From Cordilura impudica (lineage: Eukaryota > Arthropoda > Insecta > Diptera > Scathophagidae), in contig OY821519.1 in assembly GCA_963682025.1 (NCBI GenBank), positions 3,070,501 through 3,134,500 of the forward strand: a stretch of 64,000 nt of DNA. Reading direction: 5' to 3'. The translations under genes and the position numbers were made by a program. Of the stretch, positions 47,201-57,765 are shown piece after piece. Each line of letters opens with the position of its first letter. The stretch's first letter is position 1. The notes beneath the pieces were generated by a model. It ran no database searches and was not told where the DNA came from. It saw nothing but the letters and a program-made list of their open reading frames with translations.

Positions 47201-48610
47201 TTATTACAAATAAATATAAAAAATAATTTTTCAACATTTCTGTACAAAAAAAGTGATTTTTTCCTGAGGTTAACATATTGCGAATATTACAGTATCGAAG
47301 GTATGAAATTCAGTTAGGTATGTTACATACCGTCGGAAAGGTTAATTTGTTAATAGGAAAAATTCGAATTAGTGCATATGCTAAAAATTGAAAAACCGTT
47401 GTCTTGAGTTGCAAAACATTTATTTTGATAGATATCCCACTTGCATCCCACTAAGCGACCAAAAAGCTCCTAAAAGAAATACCTAAGCTTTCTTTTGAGA
47501 AAAAAAGTAAAAAAAATTTTGTTTTTGCAAAAAAAAAGTGAAAAAAATTTTTTATTTAAAAAATTCTTTTTTTTATATAAAAAAATTTTTTTTTCCGAAA
47601 GATTTAAGATATAGCTATCTAAACTATTTGGGAAACATCTTGCTGAGAACAATAGGTAAAAATTACATGGATGAGAAAAAAAACACCTGTTCGGCCAAAA
47701 TGTCAAATTTTGACCCCCTTTAACTCAAAGAGTTCTGGACCGATCTTGTTGAAAAAATGTGTCTAAACTACTATCTAATAGGACTAACTTCGGTGCAAAT
47801 TTTATCCCGATCGGAAGACATCGGTTCCAAAAGTTGGGCCAATTGACATGAAACGCCCCATATATGTATATATCGATAAAATTTGCTTTATGTGTGTCTA
47901 GTATATCCTCTAATCCGAAGTTAAAAAAAAAACATGTAGTCATAGTCCTCATATAAAGCTGATTCCCGATCTACATTTAAATCTATGAAAAAACACAAAT
48001 ATATCATAGATATTTTTTAAAATTTGGTTTATATACAATGTTTTTGAGAAAAGTGATTGACTTAATTAAAAATCGGTCCCTTATTTTGACGTAGTCCCTA
48101 TATAAAAATAACATTAGATATGAACAACAGCACTAAAATTTGGTTTATACTTATTTTCTATATCCCGTTGTTGCCTCTCGAAACGCAGGGTGTTGTATAG
48201 TCGGTCTAGACCTTACTTGTTTATTATTATAGTTGTCGCTGCTGTTTTTCATTCTCGCAGCCATCAACCCAGAAAATGATAAAGAAGTGATTGAATCAGC
48301 ATGCAACATTTTGCTGAATTTCTGTTCATTTAATCGGATTTTATTTGTATTTCATTTTGTTAATTCAACGTCCATAATGCACTGATGCAAATTATAACTG
48401 GAGGCAGTTAAAATATGATACATATTTAATGGTATTCGTGTTTTTACTGTGACACATAAAAAAAATTTTTTTTTTCTTCTGAATTATAATTGCAAAAACA
48501 GTATTAAATTTATATTTATCTAGGACGACAATACGATACCCTATACTAGAAAATTCGGCTCCAGATATGAACAAATCCCATTTATACTGGGTAGCATCAT
48601 TAATAGACGT

Positions 48611-48832
48611 ACTCACAGAAAACAGATTCGTTGTAGCTACCAAATATGTTGTCAACCGAATTGCGATGAACTTAATAACCAAATTTTGAGTTGCTTGCAA
48701 TTGCAATTCTATTGTCTCATCACAATAAAAAATGGTTAGTTGCTATTTCTGTCTAATTTCTGTTGGTACAATCGAAAATTTAGTCGTTAAGTTTTAGAAC
48801 AATTCGGTTGGTGAATTATTTTTCAGTGCGTT
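48611..48832. mobile_element. MITE family E, copy 2
   Basis: About 222 bp, CTCACAGAAAACAGATTCGT to AATTATTTTTCAGTGCG, with AACCGAATTG and AATTCGGTTGG near the two ends as in copy 1. No insert. Confidence 0.62.
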
Positions 48833-48914
48833 GGAATTAAACTTAAACCAAATTTAAGTGAGATTGTCATTCTATTTGTTGCTTTCAAATATCTATACTG
48901 ATTAGCTTCACAAA

Positions 48915-49252
48915 TCTATAATATTAATAGGCTAGGCAATTTCTTGTGATCGATATTTTGTTCTACCGTTTTATCCCGATTTTTGAAAGGTATTTCTTTT
49001 TAGCCGTTTTGCAGATTTACAGATTTTTAAATTTTTTCCTTTATTTTGAGTAAATCGCATTTAAAGTTGCTACTAATACATACATAAAATAAAATTATAC
49101 AATGCTTTGTGTGTATTTATTAAATTTGTTAATGTGTTTGTAATAAAAATGGGTTTGTTTATTGTGTTGATTTGTGAATTGGCTATAATTGATTAGCATA
49201 CTTTTAGGATCTTTATTTAATGAAAAAATAAAATTTCCTAGTTATTTGCTAG
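48915..49252 (+). mobile_element. Non-autonomous Helitron, copy 5 (hairpin deleted)
   Basis: A|TCTATAATATTAATAGGCTA to TTTCCTAGTTATTTGCTAG|T. The GCACTCGAATTTCGAG hairpin before the end is gone, so it is probably immobile. It ends 373 bp before the sif exon at 49625. Confidence 0.8.
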
Positions 49253-49624
49253 TAATTTATTAATGATAATATTCAGTGATGTTACTTATATTATCTGGAA
49301 CCTTATACAAACCCAGTTATGTTATTTAGATTTAAGTAAATATTGGTAGGAAATTTTTATTTGGGGTCTATAACTAATTATCGATCCAATCTGTTTTTTT
49401 CTTTCATTGATAAGTTATAGATCACCACTGATACATTTTACCCTGACCACAGAGTAATATACGATAGATTTAAATTCACTCCTAAAGAAGAGGAGGCACA
49501 AATAAATCTGAGTAAATAACAAATAAAAAAGAAAACAACCAAATATCTTTTATGTATTTTGAAATTAAATAAAGAAAAATCATACTTAGTACGTGTGTGT
49601 AATTTAATATATAAAATATTATAC

Positions 49625-49825
49625 CTGCATTGAACGACGACTGGAACCACTATTTGAACGAGAGAGCATTGGTGGGCGCCGTTTGGTGGCACCACGGCCA
49701 GCTAGCAGGTTGTTGAGTAACGAAGGTGAACGGGCGCAGATGAAAGCATGAAACGAGGAAACCGTAAAAACGCCCAATTTGTTTAGAGTATTTTTGGTAG
49801 GACGTGAAACGTGCGTCAATAGAGA
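49625..49825 (-). CDS. sif: sif exon: Ex subdomain and basic/serine-rich linker
   Basis: 67 codons, phase 0 to phase 0, reading [18 protein letters not shown] to SGSSRRSMQ. Acceptor AG at 49826-49827, donor GTATAA from 49624. The first half ([16 protein letters not shown]) completes the Ex part of PHn-CC-Ex. The second half is an Arg/Ser-rich linker ([20 protein letters not shown]) of a kind often phosphorylated, though that is inference. It joins directly in phase to the RBD exon 12.9 kb downstream. Confidence 0.93.
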
Positions 49826-49944
49826 CTGTAAGGAAAATAAATAACACTTTAATCATCTTAATAGTCGGGTAAAATTCTTTTTGTGTTGACTAACTCTATG
49901 CATTATTTAATATACGATTGTGCCCATTTGTTGGACTGACTTAC

Positions 49945-50127
49945 CTTTGGATTTGGCAATTCACCACTCTGTAAGGATGCCATATAACAGCGTAAACGAA
50001 ATTGTTCACAATGTAAACGTTCAAGATTTTCCTCCCACTGAAGAATTTGTCCTTGTATTTGCAGACGTGTATCCTGATCTGTAACAACAGACTGTTGCAA
50101 TTCGGCCATGTGTTTAAGTTTGTGATC
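49945..50127 (-). CDS. sif: sif exon: coiled coil of the PHn-CC-Ex module
   Basis: 61 codons, phase 0 at both ends, reading [12 protein letters not shown] to SGELPNPK. Acceptor AG is at 50128-50129 and donor GTAAGT begins at 49944. The heptad-rich stretch ([20 protein letters not shown] region) is the antiparallel coiled coil that packs on the N-terminal PH domain in TIAM-type GEFs and helps bind membrane and scaffold partners. An in-frame ATG seven codons in (MAELQQ) is internal in the family and is not taken as the start. It is separated from the next exon by a 119-bp intron. I found no upstream exon between here and 64000. Confidence 0.93.
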
Positions 50128-50890
50128 CTATACGATATGAATTCCAAATAATAATAAATTAAACAATTATTTAATTACCACCAAGAAATTCTATTCCTAA
50201 TTTAATATACTTAGTTGAATATTTAGTTTGTTAAAACTTTTGGATATTTTGTTTGTATGTTTCTTATGATATAAGTAAGTAAAACAAAAAATATATATTA
50301 TTCCATTTTTCCTTGCATTAAGCAATGTATGAATTATGTTTATGCATATGGATTCAGTTGCATGCCATCTTTTCATATGTTTTTCTCTTTTGTAGATGCT
50401 GTTGTTAGTTCTATGACTCATTCACTCATTCACCCATTCACTAACTCACTCCTCAGTCAGTCGCTACAAAAGAACACCGAGGAATTGTTACATATATTTT
50501 TGTGTGCAACACATGTGACATATTTTGAAGCCACATACACACATTCCTAACAGTAAAATCAAAAAGTAAACGGAATTTCAAATTGCATTGGCCATTTTAT
50601 TCTGGCAAAGTTAAATTACAACCGGGGAATATGTCATATACTTTAATTGCGTTGCCATCAAACTTTTTTTGCACACATTTACATATTTATGTCAAAATTT
50701 GTGTGTGTAAAACTCCTAGTGTATATGGACCAGAGCTCCCCATTACTCGTGCTTCGAGTAGTTAACGAGCTCGAGTAGTAAAAATTAATATTTTCATGTT
50801 TCATAAATGTAAGTATTTAGTATAATATATGTGTATGTTACTTTTTTGAATCGTACAAGTACCAAGAATATTATCCTTAAATTTCACTTG
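50128..50890 (-). other. sif 5' intron stretch, no gene seen
   Basis: AT-rich intron; a (CACTCATTCA)-type tract at 50418-50450. No further sif exon recognised from here to 64000. Confidence 0.5.
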
Positions 50891-50899
50891 AATCGGACT

Positions 50900-52905
50900 G
50901 TCCTACTGGCGTGGGTAAACTACTACTCGAAAAAGCTCGACGCCTTTCCATACAAATGTATGAAAGTATTCACTTCATAGATGTTTGAATTTATTTAAAA
51001 AAAATTTTCACAAAACACATGGTATGATTTTATATATTTTGAAGTCAGTTACACTAATAAATTACCCTCCTACAATATTAAAATATTCTGATAAAAACTA
51101 TGGAGTGGTCTAACTACTACTCGAAAAAGATCATCATCCACTTTCCACTCAAATGTATGAAAATATGATCTTCGTATATATTTGATGCCTATTTACCAAA
51201 AATTTTTCAAGCACACTTGGAAAGGGCTCTTAGTATGTTAATCTGAATATATGTAGAGAATATGTTTACAAAATTCAAAACGCATGTCGAAAAAAATGTT
51301 GGCGTGTGGGAACAACTACTCGAAAAAGATCGGAAATTTTGCAAAAAGTGAAAAAAAAAATTAAATTTTTTCGCCAGTGGTGGTCATACAACAACATATA
51401 ACCTACCTCCTCGTGGTGCTCCTGGGCAACGCTAGGCAAAGCCAGTTAATTCTGGTGATTATTCCTAGCGGCTAAGGGCCTGCCAGTGCCATCCTACTTG
51501 GAGGATAACTGGCAGTTACCAAATTTGGCCAATTGGGTAACGACGCCTTACCAAAATGCACTAAATTTGGTGCTGTGGGGAGGTCGAGGATTCTTAGACT
51601 CCATACGGAGAAAAAGCAAACTATAACGCATGGGATGATATGGCTGGCTGGTGGATGAAGAAACATCCAACCAAATGAAGTGGTTGCTCACATCCCTTAA
51701 ATATATGTGATACAAAGTTTAACTGATGGTATTTGATAGAACGCTTTACGAATGTGGCTCTAGAGGCTCTAGAATCTGATGTGCAGAGGAGATTGCTGCG
51801 AGTGACTTGTAGGGAGTGTTTGTAGTGTAGTGGCGAGCTGGTATGCGTTGTTCGGGAAGAGGCATGAGTTGAAGATGAGTCGTAAGATGAGTCGGATGCA
51901 AGAAGGTCGGATGGTAGCATGAGTTGAAGTCTTTTGACGATACAAGAGTGCGTAGAAGAGAGATGTCAGAAAAGTATGTTATAATAAGCAATGTCAATGT
52001 CGGAGTCTTTGATGAATCTTCAAGACAACCTCATTTGGAACGGCCCATCGGGGAGTTTCGCAGTGTGGTGCGTATATAAAATTGAAGCTTGGAGGAGAAT
52101 TTCCAAAAAAAAAAAATATTTTTTTTTCACTGCCCGTAATTGACCTTATTTACAGATGACTCATTAAGTCATTCCGATTAAAATTTTGCTCTGGGCGAAC
52201 AACTACTCGAAAATGATCAGCCACTTTCTATACAAATGTGTGAAAATTTGCTCTTATTTCAAGTTTGATGTAAGTTAAAAAAAATTTTTCATCACGACTT
52301 GCTAAAATGTTTTACTATTTGTAGTTGCAAATATATCGAGATAATTTTCTTAAAATTTCAAAGTATTCCAACAATAATTGTGCTGTTGGCGAACTACTAC
52401 TTGAAAAAGCTCGACCACTTTCCATACAAACGAAAACATGTAATAATTCACTGCATGCAAGTTTGACATCGATTTACAAAAAATATTTAGGCACACATGG
52501 TACAAATTTATGCTTTTTAAAGTTAAATATATGATTACATTAGGTACACCAAATTTCAAAGTAATCTGGCCAAAATTGTGGCTCGGACGAACTACTACTC
52601 GAGAAAGATCAGGCTCATCCCCTGCAAAAGTGAGAAAATATACTTTTATTTCAGGTTTGAGATAATTTTACAGCAAATTTTTCATAATAACTTAACCAAG
52701 AGTTATAGTTTTTAGAGTTGAAAGTGCAAGGATAGTATTTATTTTAAATTTCAAACCAATCCGACAATAATTGTCGGGTGGACGATCTATTACTCGAACA
52801 AGCTCGACCACTTTCCATACAAATGTATGAAAATATTTACTCAATGAAAGTTTAACATCATTTTAAAAGATCTTTTCCAAAATACATACATGGTAAAAAT
52901 AAATA
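50900..52905. repeat. Diverged satellite of about 195 bp, interrupted
   Basis: The core CGAACTACTACTCGAAAAAG followed by CTCGACCACTTTCCATACAA and ATGTATGAAAATAT recurs at about 50922, 51112, 51312, 52190, 52392, 52588 and 52790, spacing 190-202 bp apart from the gap at 51397-52120. Seven units, 70-85% alike by eye. Each unit ends in TTTxACAAAAAATTTTTCA. Not found elsewhere in the window. Confidence 0.75.
51397..52120 (+). mobile_element. GC-richer insertion in the satellite, possible LINE 3' end
   Basis: About 720 bp starting near CCTACCTCCTCGTGGTGCTC and ending CTTGGAGGAGAATTTCC followed by A12. The A-tail and higher GC suggest the 3' end of a retrotransposon (R1/LOA-like or SINE), but I recognise no protein motif. 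Confidence 0.45.
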
Positions 52906-52914
52906 CACATTGTA

Positions 52915-53225
52915 GTCCCTCATGATCGATCTTCTCCGCACAAAACCAATTTTTGACTAGTTTGCATAAACTTCCACTTAATTGACATACATTCTAAGGT
53001 TCATATGATTTTTTAAAATGTCCAAGTACTTTTGGCTTTAATTTTAATGTGGACACCATCCCATCGCAAGAAAATGCAGCCAAAATCATGATGTTACCAT
53101 CCCCGTGTTTTAACGTCTTCTGAATGAACCTAGGGTTCGATGAACAGAGGTTCTACCATCTGGTCCTATCCTATTGATCTTCGTATCGTCCATCCACAAC
53201 ACTTTTTTTCAAAAAGCAATGCTTT
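52915..53225 (-). pseudogene. Tc1-like transposase fragment
   Basis: Minus strand reads VLWMDDTKINRIGPDGR (first Asp), then in shifted frames KTLKHGDGNIMILAAFS, the part after the first catalytic Asp of Tc1 transposases. Truncated at 53227 by MITE C copy 4. Different from the Tc1 at 36915-40291. Confidence 0.7.
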
Positions 53226-53227
53226 TT

Positions 53228-53601
53228 GATGTGTAAACATCTATACGCGCAGGGGGGTAAATTTCTATGTCACAATACAATCACAAAAAACAGTGTAACA
53301 CGTAATAGGTGAGAGCTGACACATAACGCTGTGTGACTTATGATTGTATTAGTGAAAAAATTATGATATAACATTGTTTTTTATGCCACTTTTTTAAAAG
53401 CGTCATCTATGTATCACTTATATACGTGTATATGGGGATATTTTTAACGTTTTACAGCAAAGGGTTGTTGAATTAACTGAAACAGTTTTTGCTATGAGTG
53501 ATACATAGATGACGCTTTCTGTTTGATTTAAAAAAATGACATAAAAAATCTTTAATTACTAGATGTTTACACATCTTCCCTGTGATCGGACTCACATGAT
53601 T
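53228..53601 (-). mobile_element. MITE family C, copy 4 (full length)
   Basis: 374 bp, GATGTGTAAACATCTATACG at left, CTAGATGTTTACACATCTTC and CCTGTGATCGGACTCACATG at right. The interior has a second inverted repeat: AAGCGTCATCTATGTATCAC at 53398 and its complement at 53489-53514, so the whole can fold as a long hairpin. This is the best copy for a family consensus. Confidence 0.78.
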
Positions 53602-54250
53602 TATTTCTTTATGGGCCATCTTTATTACTCACATTTGTTTTTCTAGTCTTTGGCTTTTGAATTGAATTGAATTGAATTCAATACATCGGAATTATCTACA
53701 CATGAACAAATTGAGAACTATGTGTAAGACTAACAATTTCCGCCCCTGTTTGCGCTTCTTTTTGCATTTTCCATACTATCTGTCTCTCCCCAATTGCGGC
53801 ATATTTACCTAATCCTAGTTTCACAAACTTTTCACTCTAAAATATTTTTATTAGATTATTTTTCGACTACACAAAAAATATAATGTGATTCTATAGAAAG
53901 TTACTCGAGTACTGAATGTGTCATTTACATATGTGTCCACTTAAAATCATATTTTTTTCCAAAAAGCTGGTAGCGGTAAATAATAAGCATAAACGTAATC
54001 AGCAGAGAAATTTACATGTTGATTCACTTTTAGTAAAAAAAATTTCAACATTTGAAATCTAATGTTGTCCCGTTTATATGTGCAAGGCTGTTGTATATTA
54101 GGGTGAGTCACATATGTATAAAGAAAAGTTTTTCATGTGCACGGTAACAAAACGATTCCAAATTATAAGTTTTATTAGTTTACGAAGTTTGGTAGCAATC
54201 GGAGTTAATGTTTTGCTTCCGGTTTCATGTGGAATCTTTCAAAAATATAC
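53602..54250 (-). other. sif 5' intron stretch, no gene seen
   Basis: AT-rich intron DNA; GAATT tandem (four units) at 53658-53680. No recognised element. Confidence 0.45.
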
Positions 54251-54253
54251 TTA

Positions 54254-54425
54254 AATAATCTAACCCATAAAAACAAAGTTTTTTTAAGACCAAGTTTCAA
54301 ATTGATTGGATGAGGGAAAATGGGATTTAAATCACTCCGTGACTGTGCGTGACTATGCGCGACTGTGTGTGACTACGAGCATCTTAAAATTAATCTTTGG
54401 CCACAACAAGTCTGTGGACAATAAT
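54254..54425 (+). mobile_element. Family A element, copy 4 (one subrepeat, 3' truncated)
   Basis: TAATCTAACCCATAAAAACA start, then GACCAAGTTTCAAATTGATT and GTGACTGTGCGTGACTATG; it stops at GGCCACAACAAGTCTGTGGA without the CAGA tract. Confidence 0.7.
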
Positions 54426-54432
54426 ATTTGAA

Positions 54433-54807
54433 CTAGCACATTCCAGCACTCGGAATTCGAGTGCAAATTCGAGGAAATTTTACTTTTTCATTTAATAAAG
54501 ACCCTAAAGGTATGCTTCACAATTTAACTCATTTTAAATGAAGAAACCAAGCTCAACACTTTAACACAAACACATTAACAAATTTAATAAACACACACAT
54601 AGCATTGTATAATTTTATGTATGCGATAGTAGCAACTTTAAACGATCATAACTCCAAAAAAATATTCCAGATGATGAACATCTGTAATACTGGGTAACAG
54701 CTAAAAAGAAATACCTTTCCAATAATATAAGTTTGGTCAAAATCGGGATAAAACGGTAGAACAAAATATTGGTAACAAAAAATCGCCTAGCCTATTAATA
54801 TTATAGA
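54433..54807 (-). mobile_element. Non-autonomous Helitron, copy 7
   Basis: 375 bp on the minus strand; 3' end hairpin GCACTCGAATTCCGAGTGC then TGGAATGTGCTAG|T, 5' end TCTATAATATTAATAGGC at 54807. Full length but with internal changes (54646-54700). Confidence 0.83.
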
Positions 54808-55052
54808 TGTGTTGCTGGAGATCTGTCAACATTGCAAGCAATAAGTTTGCAGGATGTGCAAAATAACTGTTTCTTTGAATTACTTGGTCGACAAAGGCTT
54901 TTAAAGTTGTTTTTACAACATGGAAAAGTTTTTATAGAAAATCACACTGGAGAGTACACCTTGACAATATACTATACATTGCAAGAGTGGTAAGATTTGC
55001 AGAAGGCTTATCAACTTGAACATATAAAGAATTTTTTTTCAACGTTTATTTA

Positions 55053-55379
55053 TCTATAATATTAATAGGCTAGGCGATTTTGACCAAACGTATATTATTT
55101 GAAAGGAATTTCTTTTTAGCCATTTTGTAGATTTAATTTTTTTTTAAATTTTTTTGCTTTATTTTGAGTAAATTGCATTATAATTTGCTACTAACACATA
55201 CATAAAATTATACATATGCTATGTGTTTTATTAAATTTGTTAATGTGTTTGTTAATGAGTTTGCTATCTTCATTCACAATAATAATAAACCATAAAAGTG
55301 TTGGTTTCTGAATTGCCTAAGTTGAAAAACAAAGCTGCCTAGAAATTGCACTCGAATTTCGAGCGCTGGAATCTGCTAG
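55053..55379 (+). mobile_element. Non-autonomous Helitron, copy 8
   Basis: A|TCTATAATATTAATAGGCTA to hairpin TTGCACTCGAATTTCGAGCG and GGAATCTGCTAG|T. Lacks about 40 bp after GGCTAGGCGA. It is nearest to copy 6 (shared GCTGCCTAGAAA end), hinting at a subfamily. Confidence 0.84.
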
Positions 55380-55484
55380 TTTACATTAATATAATAATAA
55401 TTCAAATATAATAAACTCTAGTTTTAAATATATTATATACATATATACACAGTCCCATAAAGGGATATAGTTGTTTATTACGTA

Positions 55485-56130
55485 AGCCACCAAAATTTTT
55501 TGGTTTTGGTTCTTTGTAGGGTACAAAGTTCTCTATAAACTAGGTTGGTATCATATCTGAAATTTTCATTTGTTGCTGCGTTGCAATTTGCAGCTTTAAT
55601 ATTAGCCCATCCTATATTGGTGATAAGAGATTGGGATCCCGTTTTCATTTTGAATAATATTTAATTTATCGAGTTATAAAAACCTCGGGTTACAAACGAA
55701 GAATTTTGTTAGCACGTGCCTGAGACAATTTACTTGGCAATTTTAATATCGTTTGTAGCTGTTGCAACTATTTTGTTCAAATACTTTTGATCTGCACTTG
55801 TATCTTCAACACAAACCCCTGATTAGTGGGAATTAATTAAAACTTCACAGTTTTCAAGTGCCTTGCCAATTTTCCTTAAAAATGTCTGTGGTCCTGATAC
55901 CACCATCAACATGTTGAAACAGGTTTCTGAATGGCAGTTCATGCATAAGCAACATACAAATGTTACAATTTAAGGGTCTACTAATCTTTTTTCTAGTATA
56001 CGTATAATACCGCCCCATCTGCCATCACAACTATTGCAATCAAAAAATCCACTGATACATCCGGATTCAAGATAGTGATACTCCAAATCGAGCGCATGTT
56101 TTTTGTAATAAAGTTATCTATTTTATGAAA
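55485..56130 (-). pseudogene. Unidentified coding remnant, probably transposon-derived
   Basis: Minus-strand frames with only a few stops read, in order, CDGRWGGIIRILEKRL, FVCCLCMNCHSETCFNMLM, GPQTFLRKIGKALENCEVL, TSADQKYLNKIVATATNDI and ANIKAANCNAATNENF. I recall similar multi-copy proteins in arthropods (with DQKYL and a Leu-rich histidine segment) but not their class. Frameshifts make it dead. Bracketed by Helitrons copies 8 and 9. Confidence 0.45.
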
Positions 56131-56232
56131 TTTTTTTTCTTTTGTGACCAATAGATGTACAATTTTGTTGTAAAAGGAGTTTCTTTACGGGCTAATTATG
56201 GTCAAATTTTGTGTTAATAAAAATCAAAATCG

Positions 56233-56587
56233 AAAATCGAGCGCAAATTCTAGGAAATTTTATTTTTTCATTAAATAAAGACCCTAAAAGTGTGCTAATC
56301 AATTATAGCCAATTCACAAATCAACACAAAAAAAAAACTCATTTTTATTACAAACACATTAAAAAATTTAATAAACACACATAGCATTGTATAATTTTAT
56401 GTATGTGTTGGTAGCAATTTTAAATGAAATTTACTCAAAACAAAGAAAAAAATTTAAAAATCTGTAAATCTGCAAAACGGCTAAAAAGAAATACCTTTCA
56501 AATAATATGCGTTTGGTCAAAATCGGAATAAAACAGTAGAACAAAACATCGGTCACAAAAAATCGCCTAGCCTATTAATATTATAGA
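56233..56587 (-). mobile_element. Non-autonomous Helitron, copy 9 (3' tip decayed)
   Basis: 5' end TCTATAATATTAATAGGC at 56587. The 3' hairpin is degraded (ATCGAGCGCAAATTCTAGG) and CTAG is missing. Confidence 0.78.
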
Positions 56588-56618
56588 TAATACCTACAGT
56601 AAAAATGAAAAATGAAAA

Positions 56619-57765
56619 GGGGAGATGTGTAAACATCTAGTAAAAAAAGATTTCTATGGCGCCTTTTTAAAATCAAACAGAAAGCGTCATCTGTGTATCA
56701 CTTATAGCAATCAACTGCAGGGGCTCTGCTAATATAAAAAAATATTTATTATTATTTACTATTTCAACCAGTTAATTTTTAATTTTTCGTTTCGTTTCAT
56801 TTTTTATTTTTCATTTTTCGTTTTTCGCTTTTCATTTTTCATTATTCATTTTTAATTTTTCTTTTTCATTTTTTATTTTTCATTTTTCATTTTTTATTTT
56901 TCAGTTTTTGTTTTTAATTATTAATTTTTTATTTTTTATTATTCATTCTTCATTTTTTGTTTTTCATTTTTTATTTTTCATTTTTTATTTTTCGTTTTTC
57001 ATTTTTAATTTTTTATTTTTCACTTTTTTTTCATTTTGTATTTTTCACTTTCACTTTTTATTTTTAACTTTTTATTTTTCATTTTTTATTTTTAATTTCT
57101 TATTTTTCATTTTTTATTTTTAATTTTTTATTTTTAATTTTTTATTTTTAATTGTTAATTTTTCGGTTTTCGAGTTTCATTATTAATTTTTCATTTCTAA
57201 TTTTTCATTTTTCATTTTTAATTTTTTTTTTCATTTTTTATTTTGCAATTTTCAATTTTCATTTTTTATTTTTCATTTTTCGTTTTTCATTTTTCATTTT
57301 ATATTTTTCATTTTTCACTTTTTATTTTTCATTTTTTATATTGCATTTTTCAATTTTCATTTTTCATTTTTTATTTTTTATTTTTCTTTTTTCTTTTTTC
57401 ATTTCTTATTTTTTATTTTTAATTTTTATTTTTCAATTTTTTATTTTGCATTTTTCAGTTTGAATTTTTCATTTTTTATTTTTTATCTTTCATTTTTCGT
57501 TTTTTATTTTTCATTTTTAATTTTTTGTTTTTCATTTTTTATTTTTCATTTTTTATTTTTCATTTTTTTTTTCACATTTCATTTTTTTTTAAATTTTTAA
57601 TTTTTGTTTTTCATTTTCAAACAGATTATTATATATCATAATTTTTTCACCAATACAATCATAAGTCACACCGATTTTGTCGTACGCGTTACATGTTACG
57701 CTGTTTTTGTGATTGTATTGTGAAATAGTAAATTTACCGCCATGCGCGATAGATGTTTACACATC
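56619..57765 (+). repeat. MITE family C, copy 5, with an expanded TTTTTCATTT core
   Basis: Both ends present: GGGGAGATGTGTAAACATCT at 56619 and CGCGATAGATGTTTACACATC at 57746-57765. Between GGGGCTCTGCTAATATAAAA and CAAACAGATTATTATATATC lies about 830 bp (56790-57610) of the same imperfect ATTTTTCATTTTTTATTTTT array as in copy 3. The array therefore sits inside the MITE rather than next to it. Phe-rich frames here are artefacts. Confidence 0.8.

Larger units (their letters stand above)
45839..47859. mobile_element. TIR DNA element of unknown superfamily with nested DINE and Helitron
   Basis: 2021 bp. Both ends start GGGGCGTTTCATGTCA and continue to CCAACTTTTGxAACCGAT, an inverted repeat of about 40 bp with a few mismatches. 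Flanks are ATATATAT and ATATATGT, compatible with an 8-bp duplication but in simple AT sequence. Without the DINE (46088-46709), ATT tract and Helitron (46867-47200) about 1 kb remains, with no transposase. Confidence 0.75.
45525..48221 (+). mobile_element. DINE-1-like element, copy 12, split by a 2-kb TIR element
   Basis: 5' part 45525-45838 (TGTGCTGATGTTTATAACTG to TCATATATAT), 3' part 47860-48221 (ATATATGT... to TATAGTCGGTCTAGACC, ACTTGTTT; the second half of the palindrome is deleted). The two parts join at the AT-rich block where intact copies read through. Confidence 0.75.
48525..49445 (-). mobile_element. Very old DINE-like remnant split by a MITE and a Helitron
   Basis: Scattered matches in DINE order: ATACGATACCCTATAC (48532), AAACTTAAACCAAATTTAAG (48838), AACCTTATACAAACCCAG (49302), TTTGGGGTCTATAACTAA (49362), ACCCTGACCACAGAGTAATA (49440). 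Interrupted by MITE E and Helitron copy 5. Confidence 0.45.
1..50127 (-). other. sif: still life (sif) gene, internal part: Rac GEF of the TIAM family
   Basis: Eleven minus-strand exons join in frame into about 585 residues whose domain order is that of Drosophila still life and vertebrate TIAM1/2: coiled coil-Ex, Ras-binding domain, PDZ, linker, then the start of the DH domain. The family loads GTP on Rac; in Drosophila sif acts at synaptic terminals and in actin remodelling (family knowledge). Exons are 49945-50127, 49625-49825, 36472-36699, 31860-32046, 20654-20768, 20408-20559, 11657-11817, 1380-1550, 1107-1301, 758-866 and 1-56. Every junction has GT/AG ends and the phases match across introns. 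The promoter, N-terminal PH domain, the rest of DH and the C-terminal PH are not in the window. Introns of 10.1, 8.6, 11.1, 4.4 and 12.9 kb are full of transposons; the others are 78-701 bp. Confidence 0.95.

Noticed and set aside
50900..52905. CRISPR-like array
   Set aside because: Units of ~195 bp diverge along their whole length and have no short identical repeats with unique spacers; the DNA is eukaryotic.
52915..53225. Host gene on the minus strand
   Set aside because: The WMDDTKINRIGPDGR block is a Tc1 transposase motif and the frame is broken.
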